Shown here: positions 45,035 through 54,689 of the stretch, piece by piece
Layout: each line of letters begins with the position of its first letter
Numbering within the stretch: position 1 is the stretch's first letter
DNA from: Shewanella gelidimarina
GTDB lineage: Bacteria > Pseudomonadota > Gammaproteobacteria > Enterobacterales > Shewanellaceae
Direction: 5' to 3'
Length of the DNA: 64,000 nt
Assembly (NCBI RefSeq): GCF_023283945.1
Contig: NZ_JAKIKW010000002.1
Location: 124,001 to 188,000, forward strand
Program-made: the position numbers and the translations under genes
The notes under the pieces: model-generated
What the model was told of the DNA's origin: nothing
Seen by the model: only the letters and a program-made list of their open reading frames with translations
Database searches by the model: none

Positions 45035-47173
45035 ATGAAGAAATTAATGATTAGGTTTGAGCTTGCAAGCTGCATTATTGACCCAAGCGATCATAGCTTA
45101 CGTTTTACGGCAGCTAACGAGCATACTTCGACTGATGGCAACGTTACACTGCAACCCAAATTTATTGAAGTGCTCACGTACCTTGCTAGCCGATACCCTG
45201 AAGTGGTATCTCGTGAAGAGATTATTGAACACGTTTGGGACGGCAATGCGTATGTCGGCAGTAAAGCGCTAACTAATGCAATATGGCATTTACGCCAGCA
45301 ACTCAACCCGATCTCTGACCAGCCTGTTATCGAGACGGTGCGTAAAAGCGGTTATCGTTTATTGGTAGAACCCAAATATAATCCAGCGGATTTGGTTGAT
45401 GATGTCGATGTATTGCAGCAAGTGCAAAGGCAAGTCGATAAGCTAACCATTGCTCTTAAACGTAGTTGGATAAGTATTTTTGTTATCTGTGTTATTAGCC
45501 TGATGACGCTCGGCTATCACCTCTATCATGATCGTATTAAAATGATGCAGACGCAGATAACCCGCTTATCTTGGGGCGGGGAAGCTGAACGATTTCCGGC
45601 GGTATCGCCAGACGGCAAATGGCTAGTGTTTGGCAGTCGTAGTAATGGTCAAAGCTATAGCTTATACCTGAAAGACCTCAGCGATTTTAACAGTAGCCCG
45701 AAACGACTCACTTCTAATTCTAGCCGAGAAGCGCGTGCAGTTTGGAGTCAAGATGGCACCGCGCTGTATTTTCCAAGTGAAGACAAACAAAGCGGCCAGT
45801 GTATTATTAATCACTTTACTGTCGCGACGGCCAAGACGGTTCCATTGGTCCGTTGTAATAGTTATATGTCAGCACTTGATATATCACCTAACGGCGGCGA
45901 ACTTGCCTATATAGGCTTCGACTCTGAGTATGACATTGGTGGGCTGTATCTATTTAAGCTAGCTGAAGCGGGAGCACAGCCTGTCAGGCTTTCTTGCTTA
46001 GTGGATTGTAACTACAGAGACCGCGATCTGGCTTATAGCCATGATGGAAAATGGTTAGCCATTGCACGGCGCTTTGGCAATATTTCCGAAGATATCTTTA
46101 TTCGCAACCGTCATACCGGTGAAGAGGTGCGCTTAACGGAAGGCTTGGAAGATATTCGAGGGATTACTTGGCACCATGATAATCAGCGTGTGGTGTTTAG
46201 TACTGAGACATCAGGTGTACGCAATGGTTTTATTATTGATATTAATAGTAATCAGACACACGCATTAGATATCAAAGGCTTAAGTTATCCTAAGTTTTTA
46301 GACAACAGTGATGCGTTAGTCTTCGAACGTCATAACAAAGAGTATAAAATTGTTTATTTACCCACACATTCAACCGTGCCAAGTGCGCCGTTTCCTTTGT
46401 TGCAGTCCGGCTTTAGTTTTCGTAATCCTGATTATTCAGCCCAAACTAAACGCATTGTTTATGTATCGAATGTTACTGGCGCAAATGAGCTTTGGACCGC
46501 AGATAATAATGGCGAGAATCGCCGCCAGTTAACAACGCTCAATCAACGAGTGGCTTATCCTCGTTGGTCTCACGATGGCAAGGATATCGCTTTTTTAGCG
46601 CCAGATGCTAAAGGCGAGGGCAATGTGATCCATGTGCTCAATTTGGCGAGCCAAAGCTTAAGCATTTTAGCCTCGCCCTATATCGATCATGGCCGTTTGA
46701 ACTGGAGCTATGATGACGCCTCAATTTTCACTTCGACCAAAGATGGTTTAAGTCAGTTTTATCTCGGTAAGCCCCAGGTGAGACTTATCTCTAGCGTTGC
46801 AGTACGTTTGGCTCACGCAACCAGTGATAATCGATTGTTGTTTACCAGAGAGGATCGTAATGGTTTGTGGGCGCTATCATTAGCCGCCCCTGATAAGCTT
46901 ACTATGCAGGTACCGTCAGAGGTATTTAAAGAAAATCATAATTGGACAGTGACTGATAATGGCATCTTTTTTAAAGCGAATAGCGTGGGTTATCAACAGA
47001 TAAATTACTGGGACTTTACCCTAAAGGTGATTGAGCCAATACTGCGTCTGCCCTCATCAAGCTTAAGCTCATTTGGCTCAATGAGTTTTAATGAGCATCA
47101 GCAACAACTGTTGATGACGCTCAAATATTCTGATCGCGATGTCATGATGCTGCAGCACAAGCTGCTCAAATAA
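45035..47173 (+). CDS. CadC-like membrane regulator with TolB/PD40 beta-propeller
   Basis: A regulator of 712 residues: an OmpR-type winged-helix DNA-binding domain (residues 1-110, 'LASRYPEVVSREEIIEHVWD', 'ALTNAIWHLRQQL', 'IETVRKSGYRLL'), a linker, one membrane helix (about residues 148-166, 'WISIFVICVISLMTLGYHL') and a large periplasmic region with repeated PD40/WD40 blades ('AVSPDGKWLVFGSRSNG', 'SHDGKWLAIARR', 'SHDGKDIAFLAPDA'). This is a CadC/ToxR-like one-component sensor with a TolB propeller as input domain. It is divergent from the TonB receptor, the likely target. The start at 45035 is favoured by GAGG upstream; the frame opens at 45014. Confidence 0.88.
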   Translation: MKKLMIRFELASCIIDPSDHSLRFTAANEHTSTDGNVTLQPKFIEVLTYLASRYPEVVSREEIIEHVWDGNAYVGSKALTNAIWHLRQQLNPISDQPVIETVRKSGYRLLVEPKYNPADLVDDVDVLQQVQRQVDKLTIALKRSWISIFVICVISLMTLGYHLYHDRIKMMQTQITRLSWGGEAERFPAVSPDGKWLVFGSRSNGQSYSLYLKDLSDFNSSPKRLTSNSSREARAVWSQDGTALYFPSEDKQSGQCIINHFTVATAKTVPLVRCNSYMSALDISPNGGELAYIGFDSEYDIGGLYLFKLAEAGAQPVRLSCLVDCNYRDRDLAYSHDGKWLAIARRFGNISEDIFIRNRHTGEEVRLTEGLEDIRGITWHHDNQRVVFSTETSGVRNGFIIDINSNQTHALDIKGLSYPKFLDNSDALVFERHNKEYKIVYLPTHSTVPSAPFPLLQSGFSFRNPDYSAQTKRIVYVSNVTGANELWTADNNGENRRQLTTLNQRVAYPRWSHDGKDIAFLAPDAKGEGNVIHVLNLASQSLSILASPYIDHGRLNWSYDDASIFTSTKDGLSQFYLGKPQVRLISSVAVRLAHATSDNRLLFTREDRNGLWALSLAAPDKLTMQVPSEVFKENHNWTVTDNGIFFKANSVGYQQINYWDFTLKVIEPILRLPSSSLSSFGSMSFNEHQQQLLMTLKYSDRDVMMLQHKLLK

Positions 47174-47191
47174 CAGAACGTTTGTATTTGA

Positions 47192-48301
47192 CTAAAGGGC
47201 GTAAAACTTGCCGCCCAGTATTGCTGCTCGACTGGCTCCCGTGACCGCGGGTAAATTGCCCGGTAGCCCCAAATGGAAGCGCATTGCGAGCCACGCAAAG
47301 GCAATACCTTCAACCCATTGTGGGTTGATACCAAGCTCTGCGGTGGTGACTATTTTGTAATTAGGCAGTAACTTTTGCAGACGACACATCAGTTCGGTGT
47401 TGTAAGCTCCGCCGCCACAAACGTACATCTCAGCCTCATTTGCCAGTGCTAATGCGTCATTGGCAATGCTGTAACAGGTTAAGTCCAGTAGGGTTGACTG
47501 AATATCCGCTGCGGATAAATAATTAAACTCGGCCAGTTGTTGCTCTAGCCACGCTTGGTTAAACAGTTCTCGACCGGTGCTTTTTGGTGCCGCTAAAGCA
47601 AAATAAGGGTGCGATAGCAAATGCTGAAGCATTTTCTCATCGGTTGTTCCTGCTTTAGCCCATGCTCCCTCTTTGTCATAGGGGAGATCTTGCTGATGCT
47701 GGATCCATGCATCAATTAATGTATTGCCTGGACCCGTATCAAAACCCGTCACTGCGTCGGTGTTACCCGGCAGGTAAGTAATGTTGGCGATGCCACCAAT
47801 ATTGAGAATGATGCGCTTGTGGTTTGGCATTGCAAATACGTGCTGATGAAAGGCGGGTACCAATGGAGCGCCTTGGCCACCGAGCGCAATATCTTTACGC
47901 CTAAAGTCGGCGATAACATCAATGCCCGTTTCGGCGGCAATGGTATTGGGATCGCCAATTTGTAATGTGAAGCCCATCTCCAAATTCGGCATATGGCGGA
48001 CGGTTTGGCCATGGCTGCCGATGGCAATAACGGCAAGTTTATCAACCCCTGCTTTCTCAAGTAAGTTATTGACGGCTGTAGCAAATAGCTTACCCACAGC
48101 GCGGTCTAGGTGACCTAAACGGTTTATCTCGTCGTTTCCAGGCAAACATAACTTCTGTAAGTTGTTTAACAGCGGCGCAGGAATAGCTTCAGAATGATAT
48201 TCAACCAAAGTAGGTGTGTCAGCGGTAAATTTAACCAGCACGGCATCGACACCATCCATACTGGTGCCTGACATGAGGCCAATGTAATAGCTTTTGTTCA
48301 T
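47192..48301 (-). CDS. anmK: AnmK, anhydro-N-acetylmuramic acid kinase
   Basis: A kinase of 369 residues that phosphorylates and opens 1,6-anhydro-MurNAc in peptidoglycan recycling. Hallmarks: '[19 protein letters not shown]' at the N-terminus, 'GQTVRHMP', '[21 protein letters not shown]' split at the Gly-Gly, '[15 protein letters not shown]', '[14 protein letters not shown]' and '[11 protein letters not shown]'. Length matches the family. It is convergent with the CadC-like regulator (18-nt gap) and followed upstream by MITE copy 2. The neighbouring peptidoglycan hydrolase gene fits a cell wall turnover theme. Confidence 0.96.
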   Translation of the reverse strand: MNKSYYIGLMSGTSMDGVDAVLVKFTADTPTLVEYHSEAIPAPLLNNLQKLCLPGNDEINRLGHLDRAVGKLFATAVNNLLEKAGVDKLAVIAIGSHGQTVRHMPNLEMGFTLQIGDPNTIAAETGIDVIADFRRKDIALGGQGAPLVPAFHQHVFAMPNHKRIILNIGGIANITYLPGNTDAVTGFDTGPGNTLIDAWIQHQQDLPYDKEGAWAKAGTTDEKMLQHLLSHPYFALAAPKSTGRELFNQAWLEQQLAEFNYLSAADIQSTLLDLTCYSIANDALALANEAEMYVCGGGAYNTELMCRLQKLLPNYKIVTTAELGINPQWVEGIAFAWLAMRFHLGLPGNLPAVTGASRAAILGGKFYAL

Positions 48302-48347
48302 AGTATTGAACTCTTCTGTTGGCGTTGATTAAGCATAAGAAACACTA

Positions 48348-48634
48348 GGGGCTGTAGATCTTTCACGGTTGTTTTTGCCGCCGTTTATTGGCTATTTTGA
48401 CAAGGCGGAGGCTATGTCGTTTAGTCATTCTCCACAAATAGCCTACAACACCGTGAAAATAGCCAAGAAGCGCGGCCCTTCGGGTTCGTTTCAATGCTTT
48501 TAGTCTTTTATGACTAGAATGCGTTACGCGCTTTCGCTTAGATTGCTAAATCATCGCTCAAGCCCTGTACTAAAATCATTATTCTTTACGGGAAAGAGTC
48601 GAACAAAAACTAAGCTCGAAAGATCAACAGCCCC
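48348..48634 (-). mobile_element. MITE-like element, copy 2 (inverted)
   Basis: A 287-bp copy of the element at 25328-25615 in the opposite orientation. Left end GGGGCTGTAGATCTTTC, right end GAAAGATCAACAGCCCC. It differs from copy 1 by roughly a dozen substitutions and one small indel. Flanks are CTA on the left and TAA on the right, which supports a TA duplication; a CTAG duplication would show one mismatch. Its right edge abuts the M23 peptidase stop codon, whose TAG (minus strand, 48634-48636) shares its last base with the element. Confidence 0.88.
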
Positions 48635-50055
48635 TAATGCGATGCTATCTGTACCTGCTTATTACGTTCAAGCTCGGTCATCAACGTTTTACTGACGATG
48701 GCAAATTGATTTCTTTCTTTCTTGGCGATAGCTTCTGACTTAGGTAGCTTCACCGTGCGCGGGTTGCGATGAACCCCATTAACAATAAATTCATAATGTA
48801 AATGAGCGCCAGTGACACGGCCTGTTGAGCCCAGTGTACCGATAATTTGCCCTTGCTTAACCGAAGCGCCAGTTTTTACTTTACGCTTCTTAAGGTGCAA
48901 GTACTTAGTGGTGTACGTATCGTTGTGCTTAATAAAAACGTAATTACCATTATATTGATTATAGCTCGACTTTATCACTCGGCCCTTACCTGCGGCCTTA
49001 ATCGGTGTTCCCACCGCAGCGACATAATCGACACCTCGGTGCGCTTTCACTCGACCTGTGACGGGGTGTAAACGGCGCGGATTAAAGCTTGAACTGACAT
49101 ATTTAAAGTCAACCGGGGAGCGCAAGAACGCTTTACGCATACTGCGGCCTTCTGCAGAATAGTAGCTACCGTCTTTATACCTAACCGCGGTATAACTGTC
49201 ACCTTGATTGGTAAATTCTGCGGCGAGAATATTGCCGTTGCGTAAGAACTCTCCATCGGCATACTCCTCTTCAAAAAGAATCGCGAAGTGATCGTTTTTT
49301 CTTAGATCTAATGCAAAATCAATATCCCAACCAAAGATGGTTGCGAGCTGCATGATTTGGTTGGGGGTTAAGCCTGCCACAACACCCGCATTCCAGAAAT
49401 TACTCTCGATGGTGGCGTTGGCAAATTTATTGCGGGTTTCTACCGTCTTTGTGGTGATGCTTTCTTTATAGTCGTTACCGACACGGTTAACGACTAACGT
49501 TGATATTTTGTCGATATGATAGCGAAGTTGTACCAGCTTGCCGTCATCATTTTTGGCAATCACTAATTCGTCACCGGGCATGATCTTAAGCAGGTTCTTC
49601 TTTGCTTTTGGCAGTTGGGTGACATCATAAACATCTTTTGCCGTCAGGCCTGCTCGGCTAAATAGCGCTGCTAGTGTGTCACCACTTTTAACTTGGAAGT
49701 ATTTCTCGTTGAGTAATGGCGCAACGTCGACTTGCTCTGCCATGGGGTTAGCGGTTTCAGCTTGTCTGTGTATCGATGGCTGCACTAATGGCTGTTTTCG
49801 AGTCTCGGCATGTTTTAAACTATTTTCTAAGTTATGTGCTTCAGATCCAGCAGGCGGCGTGGGGGCACGAAAAGCCAGCGGCACTTCATAGCGAGTATTT
49901 ACGCCGTATTCACCGTTTGATGAGACTGTTTGCTTAGATGCTTGAACATCTTCAGATGGCATTAAGACAATAATTACTGTGACAAAAACTAAGATACATA
50001 AGAGTACTTGATGTAATTTTGGCAGTAATTTAAATAAAGTTATGACCTTTCCCAT
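48634..50055 (-). CDS. mepM: M23-family peptidoglycan endopeptidase (MepM/YebA-like)
   Basis: A protein of 473 residues with an N-terminal membrane anchor (residues about 16-33), an Opa/LysM-like segment ('YFQVKSGDTLAALFSRAGL') and a C-terminal M23 domain: 'HRGVDYVAAVGTPIKAAGKG' (zinc His and Asp), 'KYLHLKKRKVKTGASVKQGQ', 'GAHLHYEFIVNGV' (HLH). It cuts cross-links in murein to permit growth. The frame opens at a TTG at 50070; the ATG at 50055 is preferred. Divergent from tyrS, near anmK. The stop codon lies at the MITE boundary. Confidence 0.9.
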   Translation of the reverse strand: MGKVITLFKLLPKLHQVLLCILVFVTVIIVLMPSEDVQASKQTVSSNGEYGVNTRYEVPLAFRAPTPPAGSEAHNLENSLKHAETRKQPLVQPSIHRQAETANPMAEQVDVAPLLNEKYFQVKSGDTLAALFSRAGLTAKDVYDVTQLPKAKKNLLKIMPGDELVIAKNDDGKLVQLRYHIDKISTLVVNRVGNDYKESITTKTVETRNKFANATIESNFWNAGVVAGLTPNQIMQLATIFGWDIDFALDLRKNDHFAILFEEEYADGEFLRNGNILAAEFTNQGDSYTAVRYKDGSYYSAEGRSMRKAFLRSPVDFKYVSSSFNPRRLHPVTGRVKAHRGVDYVAAVGTPIKAAGKGRVIKSSYNQYNGNYVFIKHNDTYTTKYLHLKKRKVKTGASVKQGQIIGTLGSTGRVTGAHLHYEFIVNGVHRNPRTVKLPKSEAIAKKERNQFAIVSKTLMTELERNKQVQIASH

Positions 50056-50181
50056 TGACCCTGGTACCAAATTCGCGCTTTCTTAGTGATCCCCTTAGTG
50101 TACACACTTTCATTTGTGCTGGCTAACAAGTAACATTAGTCCCCAGATTTTATGATTAGGCTCCCAGGAGTAACCGCCGAC

Positions 50182-51378
50182 ATGGCTGATTTAGAGCAAG
50201 CATTAGCAGAAATTAAACGTGGTACCGACGAAATTTTACTTGAAGCGGATCTGCTGGAGAAATTAAAGGAAGGTCGTCCGCTGAGAATCAAATTAGGCGC
50301 CGATCCAACCGCACCCGATATTCACCTGGGTCATACGGTGATTTTGAACAAAATGCGTACCTTCCAAGAACTCGGTCATGAAGTGATTTTCTTGATTGGT
50401 GACTTCACCGGTATGGTTGGCGATCCCAGTGGCAAAAACAGTACTCGTCCTCCGTTAACACGTGAGCAAGTAATGGCTAATGCCGAAACTTATAAGCAAC
50501 AGGTTTATAAGATTTTAGACCCAGCCAAAACCCGTATTGAGTTTAACTCTAGCTGGTTGGAGCCATTAGGCGCTGCAGGTATGATCCGTCTAGCGTCGCA
50601 ACAAACCGTTGCCCGTATGATGGAACGTGATGACTTTAAAAAGCGTTACGGTTCTGGTCAGTCAATCGCTATTCATGAGTTCATGTACCCGCTGCTGCAG
50701 GGTTACGATTCAGTTGCTCTTGAGGCTGATGTTGAATTGGGCGGAACAGATCAAAAGTTCAACCTATTGATGGGACGTGAACTGCAAAAGTCAGCGGGAC
50801 AAAAACCACAGACGGTTATCATGATGCCACTGCTTGAAGGGCTTGATGGCGTTAAGAAGATGTCTAAGTCGGCGCATAACTACATTGGTGTTAGTGAGCC
50901 TGCTGGAGAGATGTTCGGTAAAATCATGTCTATCTCTGATGAGTTGATGTGGCGTTACTTTGAACTACTGTCGTTCCGTCCGCTAACGGAAGTTGAGCAG
51001 TTTAAGACTGACGTTGAAGCCGGCGCTAATCCGCGTGATATTAAGATTGCTTTGGCGAAAGAGATCATTGCTCGCTTCCATGACGAAGCTGCTGCTGATG
51101 CTGCGCACCAAGAGTTTATCAATCGCTTCCAAAAAGGCGCGATTCCTGAAGATATTGAAGAGTTAGAGATTGCTGCTGGTGAAGGGATAGCGATTGCTAA
51201 CTTACTCAAAGAAGCGGGTCTTGTTAATTCAACGTCTGATGCGATGCGTATGATAAAGCAAGGCGCAGCAAAGATAGACGGTAACAAGATTGAAGATACC
51301 CGTATGCAGCTAACGGCTGGCACGACAGGGGTATTCCAAGTGGGTAAGCGTAAGTTCGCTAAAATCACCTTGGTATAA
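50182..51378 (+). CDS. tyrS: TyrS, tyrosyl-tRNA synthetase
   Basis: A class I synthetase of 398 residues that charges tRNA-Tyr. HIGH-like motif '[11 protein letters not shown]', KMSKS motif '[14 protein letters not shown]', tyrosine pocket residues in '[15 protein letters not shown]', and a C-terminal S4 domain ('[20 protein letters not shown]'). The sequence is of the TyrZ-like bacterial subtype. The frame opens at 50152; the ATG at 50182 is preferred, with AGGAG upstream. I see no T-box, as expected in proteobacteria. Confidence 0.95.
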   Translation: MADLEQALAEIKRGTDEILLEADLLEKLKEGRPLRIKLGADPTAPDIHLGHTVILNKMRTFQELGHEVIFLIGDFTGMVGDPSGKNSTRPPLTREQVMANAETYKQQVYKILDPAKTRIEFNSSWLEPLGAAGMIRLASQQTVARMMERDDFKKRYGSGQSIAIHEFMYPLLQGYDSVALEADVELGGTDQKFNLLMGRELQKSAGQKPQTVIMMPLLEGLDGVKKMSKSAHNYIGVSEPAGEMFGKIMSISDELMWRYFELLSFRPLTEVEQFKTDVEAGANPRDIKIALAKEIIARFHDEAAADAAHQEFINRFQKGAIPEDIEELEIAAGEGIAIANLLKEAGLVNSTSDAMRMIKQGAAKIDGNKIEDTRMQLTAGTTGVFQVGKRKFAKITLV

Positions 51379-51482
51379 AGCACTTTGTTTTTTAAAGCGG
51401 AGCTTTATTGTGCTTGGCGAATTCATTTGCTGAGCGCGTTATACCTGTTGCTATACCGATACTAAACTAGCGGTTTAGTATT

Positions 51483-51872
51483 TTAACAGCGGTCTGTGCC
51501 AAAGTGCAGGCCGTTTTTACACTGCCAAGTGAGTTTGGCATCATCTAATACCCACAAGCCTTTCTGTTTTTCCATAGACAAAATCAACAGCATTTTTGGA
51601 TGCTTATCATTTTGTTGACTGACGTTATATGTGACCACCTTTCCCTGAAAATTCTTAACCCTGGCTAACGAAAAGTTATCTCCGGAGTATTGTGCTGAAA
51701 TAGACTCAGGCGCCTGAGCCCATTGCTCTGAATCGATTTGGGCTTGGTTAAGCTGTTGGTTAAAATGCTTAACGGGCTGCACAGCATAAGATACGACAAT
51801 GGGTTGCTCATAGGCAGAAGCTGCGCCACAAAAGAGGACTGATAAAGCAAAAATGGTACGACGGATATTCAT
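51483..51872 (-). CDS. Small exported protein, unknown
   Basis: A protein of 129 residues with a signal peptide (about 20 residues, 'SVLFCGAASAYE') and two cysteines near the C-terminus ('WQCKNGLHFGTDRC') that could form a disulfide. No recognised family. It stands alone between tyrS and the next gene run. Confidence 0.65.
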   Translation of the reverse strand: MNIRRTIFALSVLFCGAASAYEQPIVVSYAVQPVKHFNQQLNQAQIDSEQWAQAPESISAQYSGDNFSLARVKNFQGKVVTYNVSQQNDKHPKMLLILSMEKQKGLWVLDDAKLTWQCKNGLHFGTDRC

Positions 51873-52029
51873 AACGACCTAACAGCAAAAATGTCTCTAT
51901 TGTTTTGACAGGCTAAATCGAAAAAGTTTCCTTAAAAAACACTAAAATGCGATCTAACGCCCAATCAGTTTTAGCGGATATGCCGTTAAGCCCTGTGAGC
52001 GGCGAGTTCGAGCTCAGGTTCGTTAATGT

Positions 52030-52509
52030 TTATTGTGTTGATAATTGATCTGACATGGTTTGATAATCCATGAGATCTTGATGCTCTTTAATTCGGTTGT
52101 TGGTCATGTCGAGACTTAAGGTGGTTACGCCCGGAATGGCGATATCAATAATGCGTCCTGGCTTACCAAACTGCTCACCAGGCCCTTTGTAACGATAGTT
52201 CCCTATCAGTACCACCAGCGAGCCAGAGTTAAACATATGCTCAACATTGAAACTGTATTCAAGTACGCCACGATGGGCGCGTTTTAAGAACTGTAATATA
52301 TGGCGTTTTCCAGTATATTTACGGTTCGCGGTTCTGTCATTAAAGACGCTATCACGACTATAAAATGAGGTCAGTTTGGCATAGTCTTGGCTGGTAAAGG
52401 CTTGGATATACTTGACTGCTAACTGTTGCTCTTTAGGCATGTCGCCGTTGTTAGCCAAGCAAGGTAGGCTGAAAAAAACCAGTATCAAACTGAACAAGTG
52501 TAATTTCAT
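52030..52509 (-). CDS. Exported SnoaL/NTF2-like fold protein
   Basis: A protein of 159 residues with a signal peptide ('FFSLPCLANNG') and an NTF2-like domain: 'VKYIQAFTSQDYAKLTSFYS', 'SVFNDRTANRKYTGKRHILQ' and 'KEHQDLMDY' as in SnoaL-type proteins. The function of exported single-domain members is unknown. It begins at the stop codon of the TRIC-type gene (overlapping by one base), so the two are co-transcribed with the DUF2721 gene. Confidence 0.8.
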   Translation of the reverse strand: MKLHLFSLILVFFSLPCLANNGDMPKEQQLAVKYIQAFTSQDYAKLTSFYSRDSVFNDRTANRKYTGKRHILQFLKRAHRGVLEYSFNVEHMFNSGSLVVLIGNYRYKGPGEQFGKPGRIIDIAIPGVTTLSLDMTNNRIKEHQDLMDYQTMSDQLSTQ

Positions 52510-53132
52510 TATGGTTGCGTCTTTAAGTCAAATGCAGGTAAGGACAGATGCCATCGTATTGCGGCTAATCTAATGATCAAGGCGGTCGTCATCGCAAATA
52601 GCAACGCAAACATATCGTGCGCTCCCAAATGTAGACTAACGGTATAACAGATCCCACCGATTATTGATGCGGTCGCATAAATCTCGGTTCGCAATACCAT
52701 AGGGACTTGTTGGCAAAGAAGGTCGCGAATAATCCCGCCCCCGACACCCGTTATTAGCCCCATGACCACGGCTATCATGCCACCGAGTTCTAGGCTTAAG
52801 GCTTTCTCTGCACCAATAATGGTAAAGAGTACCAGCCCGAACGCATCCGCTACCGGGAAAATATACCGAGGGACTCTTTTAGGTTTACGGACAAAAATAA
52901 AGGTGAGAAGCACAGTCGCTAATATGACAATAATATAGTTGGGATCTTGGATCCAAAAAGCAGGTGTAGTGCCTAATATGGCATCGCGGATACTCCCGCC
53001 ACCAATCGCGGTAACGGATGCGAGCACAATAACACCAAACGGATCCATCTTATGCCGACCAGCCGCTAATGCGCCGGATAGCGCAAAAACCGAGGTACCA
53101 CATAAATCAAAGAAATAGATCCAATCAATCAT
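52509..53132 (-). CDS. TRIC-type (UPF0126, YicG-like) cation channel
   Basis: An integral membrane protein of 207 residues formed by two homologous halves, each with a Gly-rich loop and Arg-Asp: 'VTAIGGGSIRDAILG' and 'ITGVGGGIIRDLLC'. This is the bacterial TRIC family, trimeric intracellular cation channel-like proteins permeable to K+. Six to seven helices. It overlaps the DUF2721 gene by 4 nt at its start and the SnoaL-like gene at its end. Confidence 0.88.
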   Translation of the reverse strand: MIDWIYFFDLCGTSVFALSGALAAGRHKMDPFGVIVLASVTAIGGGSIRDAILGTTPAFWIQDPNYIIVILATVLLTFIFVRKPKRVPRYIFPVADAFGLVLFTIIGAEKALSLELGGMIAVVMGLITGVGGGIIRDLLCQQVPMVLRTEIYATASIIGGICYTVSLHLGAHDMFALLFAMTTALIIRLAAIRWHLSLPAFDLKTQP

Positions 53133-53518
53133 TTATCCAGCTCTTTTAGATGGATGTTTAATGCATCAACAGAGATACGGATCTCGATGACGGAAAGCAG
53201 TAGTGAATAAAGCAGTAATAACAAGCTGCAGCCAAAAATGAGAGAGCCAATTTTGTTAAAACCAATATAGATAAAAATCATGCACAATACGCACAATGCA
53301 AAACTCAACACTCCGGATTCCTGCATTCTCTTAATGAGGGTTATTCGCCGACGTAAGTTTTTGAGCTGGCTATCGTGAATAGGTTGGCCATTGGAACTCA
53401 AGTTACGAATAAGTGCAGCTAACGCAAAAAAACGGTTGGTATAGGCGAGTAGCAGCAAAGAAATTGCAGGGAATAGCAATGCTGGCGTGGTGAGTGAAAC
53501 ATGAATGTTATCTAACAA
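53129..53518 (-). CDS. DUF2721 membrane protein
   Basis: A protein of 129 residues with three hydrophobic segments and the central basic stretch 'LKNLRRRITLIKRMQESGVL' typical of DUF2721. Function unknown. It overlaps the TRIC-type gene by 4 nt (ATGA-type coupling), which suggests a joint membrane role, perhaps in ion balance (inference). Confidence 0.8.
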   Translation of the reverse strand: MLDNIHVSLTTPALLFPAISLLLLAYTNRFFALAALIRNLSSNGQPIHDSQLKNLRRRITLIKRMQESGVLSFALCVLCMIFIYIGFNKIGSLIFGCSLLLLLYSLLLSVIEIRISVDALNIHLKELDK

Positions 53519-53656
53519 ACTGATAAGCCTTTAATGAAGATATTGACCAGAACAATAATAATACCTACGTCAATAATTTATACAAGATGATGATATTATT
53601 CTGGGTGAATTAGCGTCTATTTAAGTCATTATAACTCACCAAAGTAACCGCAATGC

Positions 53657-54652
53657 TTAACCTTGCCATATTCTCAGTGTTCCCCAGATCACGGGCAGCA
53701 AAATAATCGACACCGTCCATAAACCAAATGCAATAGAATTCAGTTTGAGGGCGCGTTGAATATCTTCGTCTGTTGGCAATGGCCCATATTTCAATTTTGG
53801 CATGCTGACCTTAGTTTCTGCATTTTTACCCGCAGGGAATTTGGCCGGGCCTCCTAGCTCAATATTTAACGCACTGGCGATAACAGCATGAGTTTGATAC
53901 TCAATAATCGGAGTCGCATTAATGCTAGGGTTGAACAGCGTCGCTAAGCTTCTTGGCCCCCCTTGAATCGCAAGGGTAAAGCTCCAGAGTTTGGCAGGGA
54001 TAAATTGAATGATGGCACTGAGTGCATACACTGGCATACCAAAATAGCGATATTGAGGATTATAAACCGGCCAAGCATTATCCAGTTGTTTTATCATTCT
54101 CGCCACAAGCAGTAGTGGTACACCGCCAATACAGTAAAACAGCACAGTGGCTGCAATCCCATAAGTGGGGGTGGTGGCAAGACGCTCTATGGTTATTTTA
54201 CTAAGCCCCACGCTCGATAGAGATTGGGTGCTGCGATTGAGCCAAGGCAATAGCAATGTACGGGCTCGGGCTTTATTCTCACGCCGAATCGACATGGAAA
54301 CTTCATTGGCAATATATCTGAAGTGATCATCTTGCAAGCAAACATAAATAATCAAGGCTTCAAAAAACCATGGGAATTCGGCCAGTTCAGCAAAAAAGCT
54401 AATGATGAACCAAAAAGGTAGGATCAACAGCAGTGTTGCTAGCATGCCAGCAATAAACTGCTGTGATGCGGCTCGGTGAGTATGGTTTACTTTAAGGCTT
54501 AAGCTTTTGGCGAGATTAGTTAACCATACTAGTGGCTGTAACTGTCGCGGTAAGGGCGCCATTCTTGCGATAAGAATCGACATTAACAGCACTATAGCAC
54601 CGATATAAAGTTGACTATCTTGCGAGAAGAATTTTGTAAACTCCGGAACCAT
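53657..54652 (-). CDS. CbiB/CobD-like membrane protein
   Basis: A membrane protein of 331 residues resembling adenosylcobinamide-phosphate synthase (CbiB/CobD), which attaches the aminopropanol arm in cobalamin synthesis. Its middle section 'GIAATVLFYCIGGVPLLLVA', followed by 'NPQYRYFGMPVYALSAIIQF', matches the family order 'AP.F.YALGG.P', 'YR..YFG', 'D..N..PAR' ('IPAKLWSF'). The usual SRDT and AEN motifs are changed to NRST and ATTP, so activity is less certain. It sits beside mtnN, an arrangement I recall from Vibrio and Shewanella. Confidence 0.75.
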   Translation of the reverse strand: MVPEFTKFFSQDSQLYIGAIVLLMSILIARMAPLPRQLQPLVWLTNLAKSLSLKVNHTHRAASQQFIAGMLATLLLILPFWFIISFFAELAEFPWFFEALIIYVCLQDDHFRYIANEVSMSIRRENKARARTLLLPWLNRSTQSLSSVGLSKITIERLATTPTYGIAATVLFYCIGGVPLLLVARMIKQLDNAWPVYNPQYRYFGMPVYALSAIIQFIPAKLWSFTLAIQGGPRSLATLFNPSINATPIIEYQTHAVIASALNIELGGPAKFPAGKNAETKVSMPKLKYGPLPTDEDIQRALKLNSIAFGLWTVSIILLPVIWGTLRIWQG

Positions 54653-54689
54653 AGTGTCTGTTATATCCTTAAAGAAATCGGCTAACGCG

